A model generated the notes under the pieces. It worked only from the letters and a program-made list of their open reading frames with translations, was not told where the DNA came from and ran no database searches. Below, piece after piece: positions 23,335 through 30,033 of a stretch of DNA of 64,000 nt. The position numbers and the translations under genes were made by a program. Within the stretch, counting starts at the first letter, position 1. The number at the start of each line of letters is the position of its first letter. This DNA comes from an uncultured Pelagibacteraceae bacterium (GTDB lineage: Bacteria; Pseudomonadota; Alphaproteobacteria; Pelagibacterales; Pelagibacteraceae). Location: positions 1 to 64,000 of the forward strand of contig CACILM010000003.1 of assembly GCA_902587515.1 (NCBI GenBank), written 5' to 3'.

Positions 23335-24852
23335 TTAAAATTTTTGTCTTCTTAAAAATGCAGGTATTTCAAAATCCTCATCCTCATTTACATCCTGATC
23401 AAAAAGCTCACTCATATTTTGGTTTTCTGATAATTTTTTTTGTTCAGAATTTTCTTGGTTATTTTCCTCTGAAAATAGCTTTGGAGTATACTCGTCTTCA
23501 ATCTCCTCTTTTTTTAATTCATTTGTGTCTTGAGAAAATGTTTCTGCAACATTGATATTGTCATTTTTTTCAATGTAGGAAGCGCTTTCAATTGAAACTC
23601 CTGAGGGAATTTCATCATACAGGTTTTTTTGCTCTATTCGATCGTTCGATATTTTATTTTCCTCATTGTTTTCAAAATCATCAATAAGAGTATTTTGTTC
23701 CTCACTGCTCTTTATTTCATAATTTTCGTCAAGTTTTAAAGCTGTTGCACCATCTATAGAATTAACGATATTTTTATCTATATGATGACTGTTGCTGAAT
23801 AAATTATCTCCATGATTAAAACTTTTATTAATGGAAGATGTGTTTCTATGATTATTATCAACTAAGTTCAAATATGGTTTAGTTTCAGAACCATGCAGAG
23901 CAGTTGCAACGATGGATACCCTAATTTTTCCATTCATATTTTCATCCTTGATTGCTCCAAAAATCAATTCTGCCTCAGGATCAACCTCAGCCCTAATTTT
24001 GTTTACTGCAGCGTCTACTTCAAAAAGTTTTATATCACTTCCTCCAGTAATATTTACTAGTAGTCCTTTTGCACCTTGTAAAGTATATTCATCAATTAAT
24101 GGATTGTTCAAAGCCAGCTCTGTTGCAGCCATCGCTCTATTTTCTCCTTCAGCTTCACCTGTACCCATCATTGCTTTTCCACTTGAATTCATAACAGTTT
24201 CAACATCTGCAAAATCTAAATTTATCATGCCTGGTCTAACCATTAGGTCTGTGATGCTTTGAACGCCATGTTTTAATACATCATTAGACAAACTAAAAGA
24301 CTCCTCAAATCCAGTTGTCTCATTAGCTATTTTAAACAGATTTTGATTTGGAACCACAATAGTAGTATCTAAATGTTTTCTTAATTCCTCTAAACCCACT
24401 ATAGCTCTTCGCATTCTCTTAGGTCCTTCATAAGCAAACGGTAATGTTGTTACACCAACAGTTAAAATGTTCATCTCTCTTGCAGCTTTTGCTATTACAT
24501 GTGAAGCACCAGTTCCAGTACCTCCTCCCATGCCAGAAGCTATAAAAACCATATTGCTACCTTGAATATAATTTACTATTTCATTTATCGACTCATCAGC
24601 TGCTGCTTGACCAATATCATGCTTTGCACCAGCTCCTAATCCTTTAGTTAAATTCATGCCAATTTGTATTTTTGCATCTGCTTTACTCATTTTTAAGTCT
24701 TGAGCATCAGTATTCACAGCAACAAATTCTACTCCTTGCATACCTGAGTCTATCATTGCATTTATTGCATTTCCGCCAGCTCCACCTACTCCAATAACAA
24801 GTATTCTAGGTTTTAATTCTCTTAACTCTCCACCTCCAACATTTATTGTCAT
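23335..24852 (-). CDS. ftsZ: Cell-division GTPase FtsZ
   Basis: FtsZ is the tubulin-like GTPase that forms the division ring. The GTP-binding start VIGVGGAGGNAINAM, the signature loop GGGTGTGA, and the T7 catalytic loop region NLDFADVETVM are present. After about residue 315 a long acidic, asparagine/glutamate-rich linker leads to the conserved C-terminal peptide DFEIPAFLRRQ, which binds FtsA and other tethers. The ORF track begins 27 bases upstream inside mraZ. The ATG I chose (MTINVGG) overlaps the mraZ stop as ATGA and follows an AAGGAG box, and the protein then aligns with the normal N-terminus of alphaproteobacterial FtsZ. The signature loop continues as ASH where AAP is usual. The location before rsmH is unusual. 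Confidence 0.96.
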   Translation of the reverse strand: MTINVGGGELRELKPRILVIGVGGAGGNAINAMIDSGMQGVEFVAVNTDAQDLKMSKADAKIQIGMNLTKGLGAGAKHDIGQAAADESINEIVNYIQGSNMVFIASGMGGGTGTGASHVIAKAAREMNILTVGVTTLPFAYEGPKRMRRAIVGLEELRKHLDTTIVVPNQNLFKIANETTGFEESFSLSNDVLKHGVQSITDLMVRPGMINLDFADVETVMNSSGKAMMGTGEAEGENRAMAATELALNNPLIDEYTLQGAKGLLVNITGGSDIKLFEVDAAVNKIRAEVDPEAELIFGAIKDENMNGKIRVSIVATALHGSETKPYLNLVDNNHRNTSSINKSFNHGDNLFSNSHHIDKNIVNSIDGATALKLDENYEIKSSEEQNTLIDDFENNEENKISNDRIEQKNLYDEIPSGVSIESASYIEKNDNINVAETFSQDTNELKKEEIEDEYTPKLFSEENNQENSEQKKLSENQNMSELFDQDVNEDEDFEIPAFLRRQKF

Positions 24853-25310
24853 GCTTCTCCTTTTTGTTTGTTGTCCCATTTTAAATTTGATCTATTTTGA
24901 TAAGCTTTTTTTCTTGCAAGAGTTTTAAATTTTTCAAAATTTTTAGGCTCCCAAATTTGAAATGTCTTGCCTAATCCAACGAATAAAACGTTATTTTTAA
25001 TTTGTGCATGATTTAGTAATTTACTTGATAATGAAATTCTTCCTTCTGTATCAAATTGCACGTTTTCACTTTCAGATAAAATAGAAGTTGCAAAATAATC
25101 TCTTTTTTCTTCAAAAGGATTTAAAGAGTCAATGCTGTTTGAAATTTTTTCGATTCTATCTTGAGAACAAGCCTCTAGTGCTAAATGATTAAAAGATGGA
25201 TAGCTTATAAAACCATTATACCCCATAGAGCTTAGGTGTGATCTAAAACTAGCCGGCACTGAAACCCGACCTTTCTTGTCTATTTTGTTCTCGTAATTCG
25301 ATAAAAACAT
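24849..25310 (-). CDS. mraZ: Transcriptional regulator MraZ
   Basis: MraZ is a two-domain SpoVT/AbrB-like DNA-binding protein that controls its own division cluster. Two repeats are visible: an N-terminal one around YENKIDKKGRVSVPASFR and a second around VQFDTEGRISLSSKLL, each with the family's D-x-x-GR motif. The length of 153 residues is normal. It is the first gene of the dcw cluster, and three TGGGN boxes with regular spacing lie just upstream, fitting autoregulation. Its 3' end contains the ribosome binding site of ftsZ. Confidence 0.95.
   Translation of the reverse strand: MFLSNYENKIDKKGRVSVPASFRSHLSSMGYNGFISYPSFNHLALEACSQDRIEKISNSIDSLNPFEEKRDYFATSILSESENVQFDTEGRISLSSKLLNHAQIKNNVLFVGLGKTFQIWEPKNFEKFKTLARKKAYQNRSNLKWDNKQKGEA
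24857..24862 (-). promoter_or_regulatory. Shine-Dalgarno box deciding the ftsZ start
   Basis: The minus strand reads AAGGAGAAGCATGA at the mraZ/ftsZ junction. The AAGGAG box ends 4 bases before the ATG, and this ATG overlaps the mraZ TGA stop. This is one of the few clear ribosome binding sites in the window and supports the shorter FtsZ (505 residues) and translational coupling of mraZ to ftsZ. Confidence 0.72.
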
Positions 25311-25360
25311 AGTTGCTCAAAAACTCTATTATTGTTGTTGTTTTCAAATTACCCTCCATA

Positions 25361-25385
25361 GTGGGAATAATTGGGATACTATGGG
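25361..25385. promoter_or_regulatory. Probable MraZ operator: three TGGGN boxes
   Basis: Three direct repeats, TGGGA, TGGGA and TGGGT, occur at exact 10-base intervals, i.e. with 5-base spacers (ATAAT, TACTA). They read on the plus strand and lie 51-75 bases in front of the mraZ start. E. coli MraZ is known to bind TGGGN repeats separated by 5 bases in front of mraZ, so the arrangement matches. Here the repeats overlap a possible -10 element, which fits repression. The role is inferred. Confidence 0.65.
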
Positions 25386-25402
25386 TTTTTATGAATTAGT
25401 CA
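25375..25402 (-). promoter_or_regulatory. Possible sigma-70 promoter of the mraZ/dcw cluster
   Basis: On the minus strand TTGACT and TAGTAT are separated by 16 bases, about 65 bases before the mraZ ATG. The -35 matches five of six consensus bases and the -10 four of six. The -10 falls between two of the TGGGN boxes. In such AT-rich DNA weak promoter matches arise by chance, so confidence is moderate at best. Confidence 0.42.
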
Positions 25403-25453
25403 ATAAATTAATAATTTCGTATTAAGTACAAAAAGGGAACATAAATGAGATTA

Positions 25454-25809
25454 GCCAGATGATTTATAAGCCGGGTTCTGTCATTTAAGATGTCATTTAT
25501 CTAGGCTCAAATTTACATTTAAGCTCAAGCGGTTAACCCAGAAGACTAACTTAAGACGGTTTTTAGCATATAATGCAATGTCTTCTCTATTTAACCTTGC
25601 TCCCAGTGGGGTTTGCCTTGCGTTTTTTGTTACCAAAAAACCGGTGAGCTCTTACCTCACCGTTTCACCCTTGCCTTGATAAGGCGGTTTATTTTCTGTG
25701 GCACTGTCCCTAAAGTCACCCTTGCCAGTCGTTAACTGGCACTGTGTCTTAGTGGAGCCCGGACTTTCCTCTGTAAAACAAGTTTACAGCGACAATCCAA
25801 TCATCTGGC
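25454..25809 (-). ncRNA. rnpB: RNase P RNA (class A)
   Basis: This is the catalytic RNA that matures the 5' ends of tRNAs. The 5' conserved region AGAGGAAAGTCCGGGCTCC and the 3' conserved region ACAGAACCCGGCTTA, which pair to form the core P4 helix, are both present. The ends form a perfect 10-base P1 helix (GCCAGATGAT with ATCATCTGGC), which sets the boundaries and gives about 356 bases. Other stable hairpins are visible, e.g. GCCAGTTAACGACTGGC and GGTGAGGTAAGAGCTCACC. It lies between the mraZ promoter and an amidase gene and accounts for most of the only long stretch without protein genes. Confidence 0.97.
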
Positions 25810-25815
25810 AATGTG

Positions 25816-25844
25816 CTTGTAATTAAAAAAAAGATAATTATCAA
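25816..25844 (-). promoter_or_regulatory. Possible promoter of rnpB
   Basis: The minus strand has TTGATA and TACAAG separated by 17 bases. The -10 ends 6 bases before the 5' end of the P1 helix, a sensible distance to the first RNA base. The -35 overlaps the last codons of the upstream amidase gene. Both hexamers are imperfect. Confidence 0.4.
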
Positions 25845-26566
25845 GACTTAATCTGCTTATTAGCTAAAAAACAGCTGATTTTAAGGGTTTTTTTATCAAT
25901 TATTCCGTTTACATTTGTAGGACAAAATCTTCGCTGAAAAGCTTTGATTACTTTTTTGTCTGTTCCACTTCTTTTATACAAATGAAAATATCTATAACCT
26001 ATTTTGTATAAATTCTTAAAAAAAATAATGTTATATTTTCTTTTGTTATTTAAATTAATCTTTAAATTATGACTTTGATACCATAGACCCAAATTGAATT
26101 TACTTAACCTTTTCCAAGGAAATTTTTCACCAGGATCAATTTTTCTATTAGGGGCAATATCAGAGTGACCTAAAAAATTTGAACTATTTATATTATATTT
26201 CTTTTTTAGTTTTTTACATAGGTTTATTAGGCTTTTTATTTGAGAATCAGTAAAGTTTTGATATCCAAATTTATGTCCTTTGTTTACTAACTCTATACCT
26301 AATGAGTTTTCGTTTAAATTTTTAAATTTTTTCCATTTTGATTTTCCAGCATGCCAAGCGATTTTAGTTTCTGAAACTATTTTCAAAATTTTTCCTTTTC
26401 TATTGATCACATAATGGCAGCTTACTTTTGATCTCTTATCAGTTAACCATTTAATAGATTCAATTTCAGATTGCATTCCAGTATAATGAATTATTATGAA
26501 TTTAATTTTGTTGTTGGAGCGATTTTTTTTTGAAAAATTTGGTGATAAATATAGGTTTTTATTCAT
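25841..26566 (-). CDS. N-acetylmuramoyl-L-alanine amidase (AmiD/AmpD type)
   Basis: This is a type 2 zinc amidase that cleaves the bond between MurNAc and L-alanine in peptidoglycan or its recycled fragments. Zinc and active-site residues are visible in IIIHYTGM, AWHAGKSKWK and GHSDIAPNRKIDPGEKFPW. The C-terminal 70 residues look like a peptidoglycan-binding domain (VIKAFQRRFCPTNVNGIIDKK without the last residue). No signal peptide is evident, which favours a cytoplasmic recycling role, although N-terminal anchors can be missed. The ORF track begins at a TTG; I chose the ATG six codons later (MNKNLYLSPNF). It stands alone between rnpB and the divergent mlaA. Confidence 0.87.
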   Translation of the reverse strand: MNKNLYLSPNFSKKNRSNNKIKFIIIHYTGMQSEIESIKWLTDKRSKVSCHYVINRKGKILKIVSETKIAWHAGKSKWKKFKNLNENSLGIELVNKGHKFGYQNFTDSQIKSLINLCKKLKKKYNINSSNFLGHSDIAPNRKIDPGEKFPWKRLSKFNLGLWYQSHNLKINLNNKRKYNIIFFKNLYKIGYRYFHLYKRSGTDKKVIKAFQRRFCPTNVNGIIDKKTLKISCFLANKQIKS

Positions 26567-26664
26567 TATTGACAATTTGCTCAAAATCCAAACAAAATAT
26601 AAACTACAATAGGCCTAAAAATGTATGGCATATTAGCTAAATTTATATATATAGCATATTTACT

Positions 26665-27399
26665 ATGTACTCAAAAAAATTAATTACTGTCTTATACTTA
26701 AGTGTGTTTCTCTGCTTAACAACTGTTGTAAAAGCAACCGATGAGTGCTTTGAAGGGGTGAGTAGAGCAGTATTTAAGTTTAACATGGTCTTCGACGATG
26801 TTATCCTAGAACCGATTGCAAAGGGATATAGTAAATTACCCAATCCAGTAAAGACTGGAACAAGTAATTTTACATCTAACATTGCTACACTTTTATCTAT
26901 TCCAAACAACTTACTTCAAGGAAATATCAAGCAACTTGGTCATGCTACAGGAAGTTTTATTGTGAACACTTCAGTCGGAATTTTAGGCTTTTTAAATCCA
27001 GCTGAGAAAATTGGATTAAAACCCCATAAAGAGGACGTTGGTCAAACTTTAGGTAGTTATGGAATTGGACCAGGATGTTACTTTGTGCTTCCGATATTAG
27101 GGCCTACAACTGTAAGGGATTCTATTGGATTAGTAGCTGACTCATTTATTGATCCGTTTGCTCAAATTACTATAAGAGAAAAAGAATTACTAAGTGTTTC
27201 GGGCAATGAACTTGACTACTTTTCTGTAAAAGGTGTTGCTGCAGTTGATTTTAGATCTGATAACATAACCAACTTCAATAGTTTGGAGAAAAACTCTATA
27301 GATTTATATTCGTCTCTAAAAAGCGTTTACCTACAAGATAGAGAAAGAAAAATAAAAAACTCAGATAGTGATCAAGATGATTGGGATCTAGATAATTAG
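26665..27399 (+). CDS. mlaA: MlaA (VacJ) family lipid-asymmetry protein
   Basis: MlaA sits in the outer membrane and removes misplaced phospholipids from the outer leaflet, passing them to MlaC. Family signatures are ECFEGVSRAVFKFNMVFD near the mature N-terminus, PVKTGTSNFTSNI, SIPNNLLQG and the block QTLGSYGIGPGCYFVLPILG. The length of 244 residues is typical. A signal peptide is clear (residues 1 to about 24), but there is no lipobox cysteine at its end, so it may not be a lipoprotein as in E. coli. It is followed after 10 bases by mlaC. The mlaFED transporter genes are not in this window. Confidence 0.93.
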   Translation: MYSKKLITVLYLSVFLCLTTVVKATDECFEGVSRAVFKFNMVFDDVILEPIAKGYSKLPNPVKTGTSNFTSNIATLLSIPNNLLQGNIKQLGHATGSFIVNTSVGILGFLNPAEKIGLKPHKEDVGQTLGSYGIGPGCYFVLPILGPTTVRDSIGLVADSFIDPFAQITIREKELLSVSGNELDYFSVKGVAAVDFRSDNITNFNSLEKNSIDLYSSLKSVYLQDRERKIKNSDSDQDDWDLDN

Positions 27400-27409
27400 T
27401 TTTCGTTAA

Positions 27410-28009
27410 ATGAAAAAATTAATTAATTTTTTTTTAATCCTTATTTTCTTATTCAAATTTAGCTCACTCGCAGCATATAGCTCTGACCCAAAAAATTTTG
27501 TGTATGAACTTGTAAGTGAAGCAATTGAAAAATTATCAAGCACGAGTTTAAGTAAAGAAGAAAAGGTACAATTTATTGAGGAAGTGGCATTAGGCAATGT
27601 AGATATTAAAGCTCTTGGTTTATATACTTTAGGAGAATTACGTAAATCTTCTGGTAAGCAAGAAGTTAAAAATTATCAGCAAGCTTTTGAGAAATATTTT
27701 TTAAAAAGTTTAACATCCAGACTGACTGATTATTCTTCAAGTAAATTTGAGGTAATCGAGGCTGAGCAAAAAAGCTCGAATTATACGATAATCAAAACAA
27801 AAATCTTACCTGATGATGGTGGTCCAGAGATAAAGATTGATTGGAGAGTTTATACGAAAAATCCTGATAAACCCTTAATTAGAGATTTAATTGTAGAGGG
27901 TTTAAGCTTAGCTAGGACTCAAAAAGAAGAATTTGCTTCAATTTTAAATTCTAACAATAACGATATAAAAATTTTAACAAAAAAGTTAGAGGATTTTGCA
28001 AATAATTAG
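27410..28009 (+). CDS. mlaC: MlaC (Ttg2D) family periplasmic phospholipid-binding protein
   Basis: MlaC shuttles phospholipid between the outer-membrane MlaA and the inner-membrane MlaFEDB complex. An N-terminal signal peptide (residues 1 to about 21, ending SSLAA) is followed by the helical and sheet core typical of the family, including YQQAFEKYFLKSLTSRL and a C-terminal region with IKIDWRVYTK and IRDLIVEGLSL. Length (199 residues) is normal. Adjacency to mlaA, 10 bases downstream on the same strand, supports the call and suggests one transcript. Its stop is 1 base from the 3' end of a convergent tRNA gene. Confidence 0.9.
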   Translation: MKKLINFFLILIFLFKFSSLAAYSSDPKNFVYELVSEAIEKLSSTSLSKEEKVQFIEEVALGNVDIKALGLYTLGELRKSSGKQEVKNYQQAFEKYFLKSLTSRLTDYSSSKFEVIEAEQKSSNYTIIKTKILPDDGGPEIKIDWRVYTKNPDKPLIRDLIVEGLSLARTQKEEFASILNSNNNDIKILTKKLEDFANN

Positions 28010-28010
28010 T

Positions 28011-28087
28011 TGGTGGGCCCGCCAGGACTCGAACCTGGGACCAATACATTATGAGTGTACTGCTCTAACCAACTGAGCTACAGGCCC
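28011..28087 (-). tRNA. tRNA with CAU anticodon, probably tRNA-Ile2
   Basis: A 77-base cloverleaf is complete, with a 7-bp acceptor (GGGCCTG/CGGGCCC, one T-G pair), the D arm GCTCAGTTGGTTAGAGC, an anticodon loop CTCATAA giving CAU, the T arm CCAGGTTCGAGTCCTGG, discriminator A and an encoded CCA. CAU could be elongator Met or Ile2, which reads AUA after TilS converts C34 to lysidine. Pairs C4-G69 and C5-G68, which TilS recognises, T12-A23, and an acceptor like that of tRNA-Ile(GAU) favour Ile2; G3-C70 speaks against the Met C3-G70 pair. An initiator tRNA is excluded by the paired acceptor end. It converges on mlaC. Confidence 0.93.
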
Positions 28088-28114
28088 AAAATTAACCTCT
28101 TATATCACAAAAAA

Positions 28115-29980
28115 CTATTTTTCTAGGAAACTTTTTAGCTGTTTAGATCTGCTTGGGTGCTTTAATTTTCTTAAAGCTTTTGCCTCTATTTGACGAATTC
28201 TTTCTCTAGTGACCGAGAATTGGAGACCTACTTCTTCTAAAGTATGATCTGTATTCATTCCAATTCCAAATCGCATTCTTAAAACTCTTTCTTCTCTTGG
28301 GGTAAGTGATGCAAGAATTTTTGTAGTTGACTCACTTAAATTTGATTGTATTGCTGTGTCTAATGGTTGAAGAGCATTTTTATCCTCAATAAAATCTCCT
28401 AAACTACTGTCTTCCTCATCACCAACAGGAGTTTCAAGGGAGACAGGTTCTTTTGCTATTTTTAATACTTTTCTTACTTTCTCTAAAGGCATTGCTAATT
28501 TTTTTGCCAATTCTTCAGGTGTTGGTTCACGGCCAAACTCACTCATTATTTGTCTTTGCGTCCTCACAATTTTATTTATAGTTTCAATCATGTGAACTGG
28601 AATTCTTATTGTTCTTGCTTGGTCAGCTATCGATCTTGTTATAGCTTGTCTAATCCACCAAGTAGCATATGTAGAAAATTTATATCCTCTTCTATATTCA
28701 AACTTATCTACTGCTTTCATTAACCCTATGTTCCCTTCTTGGATAAGATCTAAAAACTGTAAGCCCCGATTAGTATATTTTTTAGCAATTGAAATTACCA
28801 ATCTTAAATTGGCTTCTACCATTTCCTTCTTAGCAATTCTTGACTCCCTTTCACCTTTTTGGATTCTACTTACTAATTTTTTAAATTCGCCAACTGATAA
28901 ACCAATTTTTTTACTAAATTCAACTAATCTATCTCTAATTTCAGAAAAATCTTTTTTGTATTTTTTAAAGAAAGATTTCCAAGTTGGATTTTCCTTTAAA
29001 AAAGACTCAAATTTTGGATTTATTTCATTGCCTACATAATATTTTAAAAATTCTTCTCTAGAAATCTTATTATCCATTGCTAATCTTAACAAAACACCCT
29101 CGAGTGATACTATTTTTTTATTTTCTTTATAATGAGATTGAACTAGCTCCTCAACAACATGGGGAGCTAATTGTAAGTTTTTAAAATTATCGACTAATAT
29201 TTCCTGAATTCTTTTAAAGTTTTTGTTTTTTGAAACAGATAATTCTCTAGAGTCTAATAAGCATTCTAATTTTTCAGTTTGATACTTTTTAAGTTTTGAA
29301 TAATTCTTATTTAAAGATTCTAAGATATTAAGAATTTTAGGTTTTATTTCCTCTTCCATTTTAGCAAGAGAAACATTAAATTCGTCATCTTCGTTTCCTG
29401 CTACTTCATCTTTCTTATCTGCATTTTCTTCTTTATTATTTTCTTTATTAGATTTTGTTTTTTTACTAATCTTTACTTCATCGTCATCATCTTGTGCCTC
29501 AAAATCTTCGTATGTTGAGTCGATATCAATAATATCCCTTACCAATAATTCTTGAGACTCTATTTGTTGCCTCCATTCAAATATTTTTTTTCCTACTATT
29601 GGACTTTGGGTTAGAGCGTTTATCATTACATCTTTACCAGCCTCAATTCTTTTTGCTATTGCAATCTCACCTTCACGGGAAAGAAGTTCTACACCTCCCA
29701 TCTCTCTTAAATACATTCTAATTGGATCATCACTTTTATCTGATGTTTTTTCCTCATTAGAACTTTGTGGTTCTTTCTTTTTGTTTGATTGATATTGAGA
29801 TTTCTTTTCAACAAATGTAATTTTTTCGTCTACAAGTATAATTAGTGCTTTTTCGATATTTTCGTTATTGCTGTTTCTTTTTCCTAAAGACTTACCTAAC
29901 TCTTCATAAGTGATAAATCCTCTATGCTTACCTTTATCTAAAAGTCTTTCAAAAGATTTTGTAATAAGTTTTTCAGCCAT
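28115..29980 (-). CDS. rpoD: Primary sigma factor RpoD (sigma-70)
   Basis: RpoD directs RNA polymerase to housekeeping promoters. Region 1.1 is present at the N-terminus, region 1.2 begins near [21 protein letters not shown], and an acidic non-conserved insert at about residues 155-205 separates it from region 2. Region 2 includes [20 protein letters not shown] and the promoter -10 reading helix [13 protein letters not shown]; region 3 and region 4 ([15 protein letters not shown], with the helix-turn-helix [15 protein letters not shown]) complete it. The length of 621 residues is normal for a primary factor. dnaG is immediately upstream, as in the old macromolecular-synthesis operon, with a 53-base gap. 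Confidence 0.98.
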   Translation of the reverse strand: MAEKLITKSFERLLDKGKHRGFITYEELGKSLGKRNSNNENIEKALIILVDEKITFVEKKSQYQSNKKKEPQSSNEEKTSDKSDDPIRMYLREMGGVELLSREGEIAIAKRIEAGKDVMINALTQSPIVGKKIFEWRQQIESQELLVRDIIDIDSTYEDFEAQDDDDEVKISKKTKSNKENNKEENADKKDEVAGNEDDEFNVSLAKMEEEIKPKILNILESLNKNYSKLKKYQTEKLECLLDSRELSVSKNKNFKRIQEILVDNFKNLQLAPHVVEELVQSHYKENKKIVSLEGVLLRLAMDNKISREEFLKYYVGNEINPKFESFLKENPTWKSFFKKYKKDFSEIRDRLVEFSKKIGLSVGEFKKLVSRIQKGERESRIAKKEMVEANLRLVISIAKKYTNRGLQFLDLIQEGNIGLMKAVDKFEYRRGYKFSTYATWWIRQAITRSIADQARTIRIPVHMIETINKIVRTQRQIMSEFGREPTPEELAKKLAMPLEKVRKVLKIAKEPVSLETPVGDEEDSSLGDFIEDKNALQPLDTAIQSNLSESTTKILASLTPREERVLRMRFGIGMNTDHTLEEVGLQFSVTRERIRQIEAKALRKLKHPSRSKQLKSFLEK

Positions 29981-30033
29981 AATAGAAGCGAGGAATATAT
30001 ATAATGTTTAAGCTAAAAAAATCCACTCTTAAT

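Noticed and set aside
23912-24262. 116-codon plus-strand frame opposite ftsZ
   Set aside because: It is the complement of the conserved FtsZ core, without any similarity I recognise.
24853-24879. Longer FtsZ start (MGQQTKRRS) given by the ORF track
   Set aside because: The extra nine residues are encoded within the mraZ end, including its ribosome binding site region; the downstream ATG has an AAGGAG box and matches the family N-terminus.
25410-25453. Terminator hairpin after rnpB
   Set aside because: The sequence downstream of the P1 helix has no stable inverted repeat followed by a T-run; only a GGGAAC/T-rich stretch without a partner is seen.
26569-26604. TTGACA upstream of mlaA as a promoter
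   Set aside because: No -10-like hexamer lies at 15-19 bases; the nearest TATAAA is 24 bases away.
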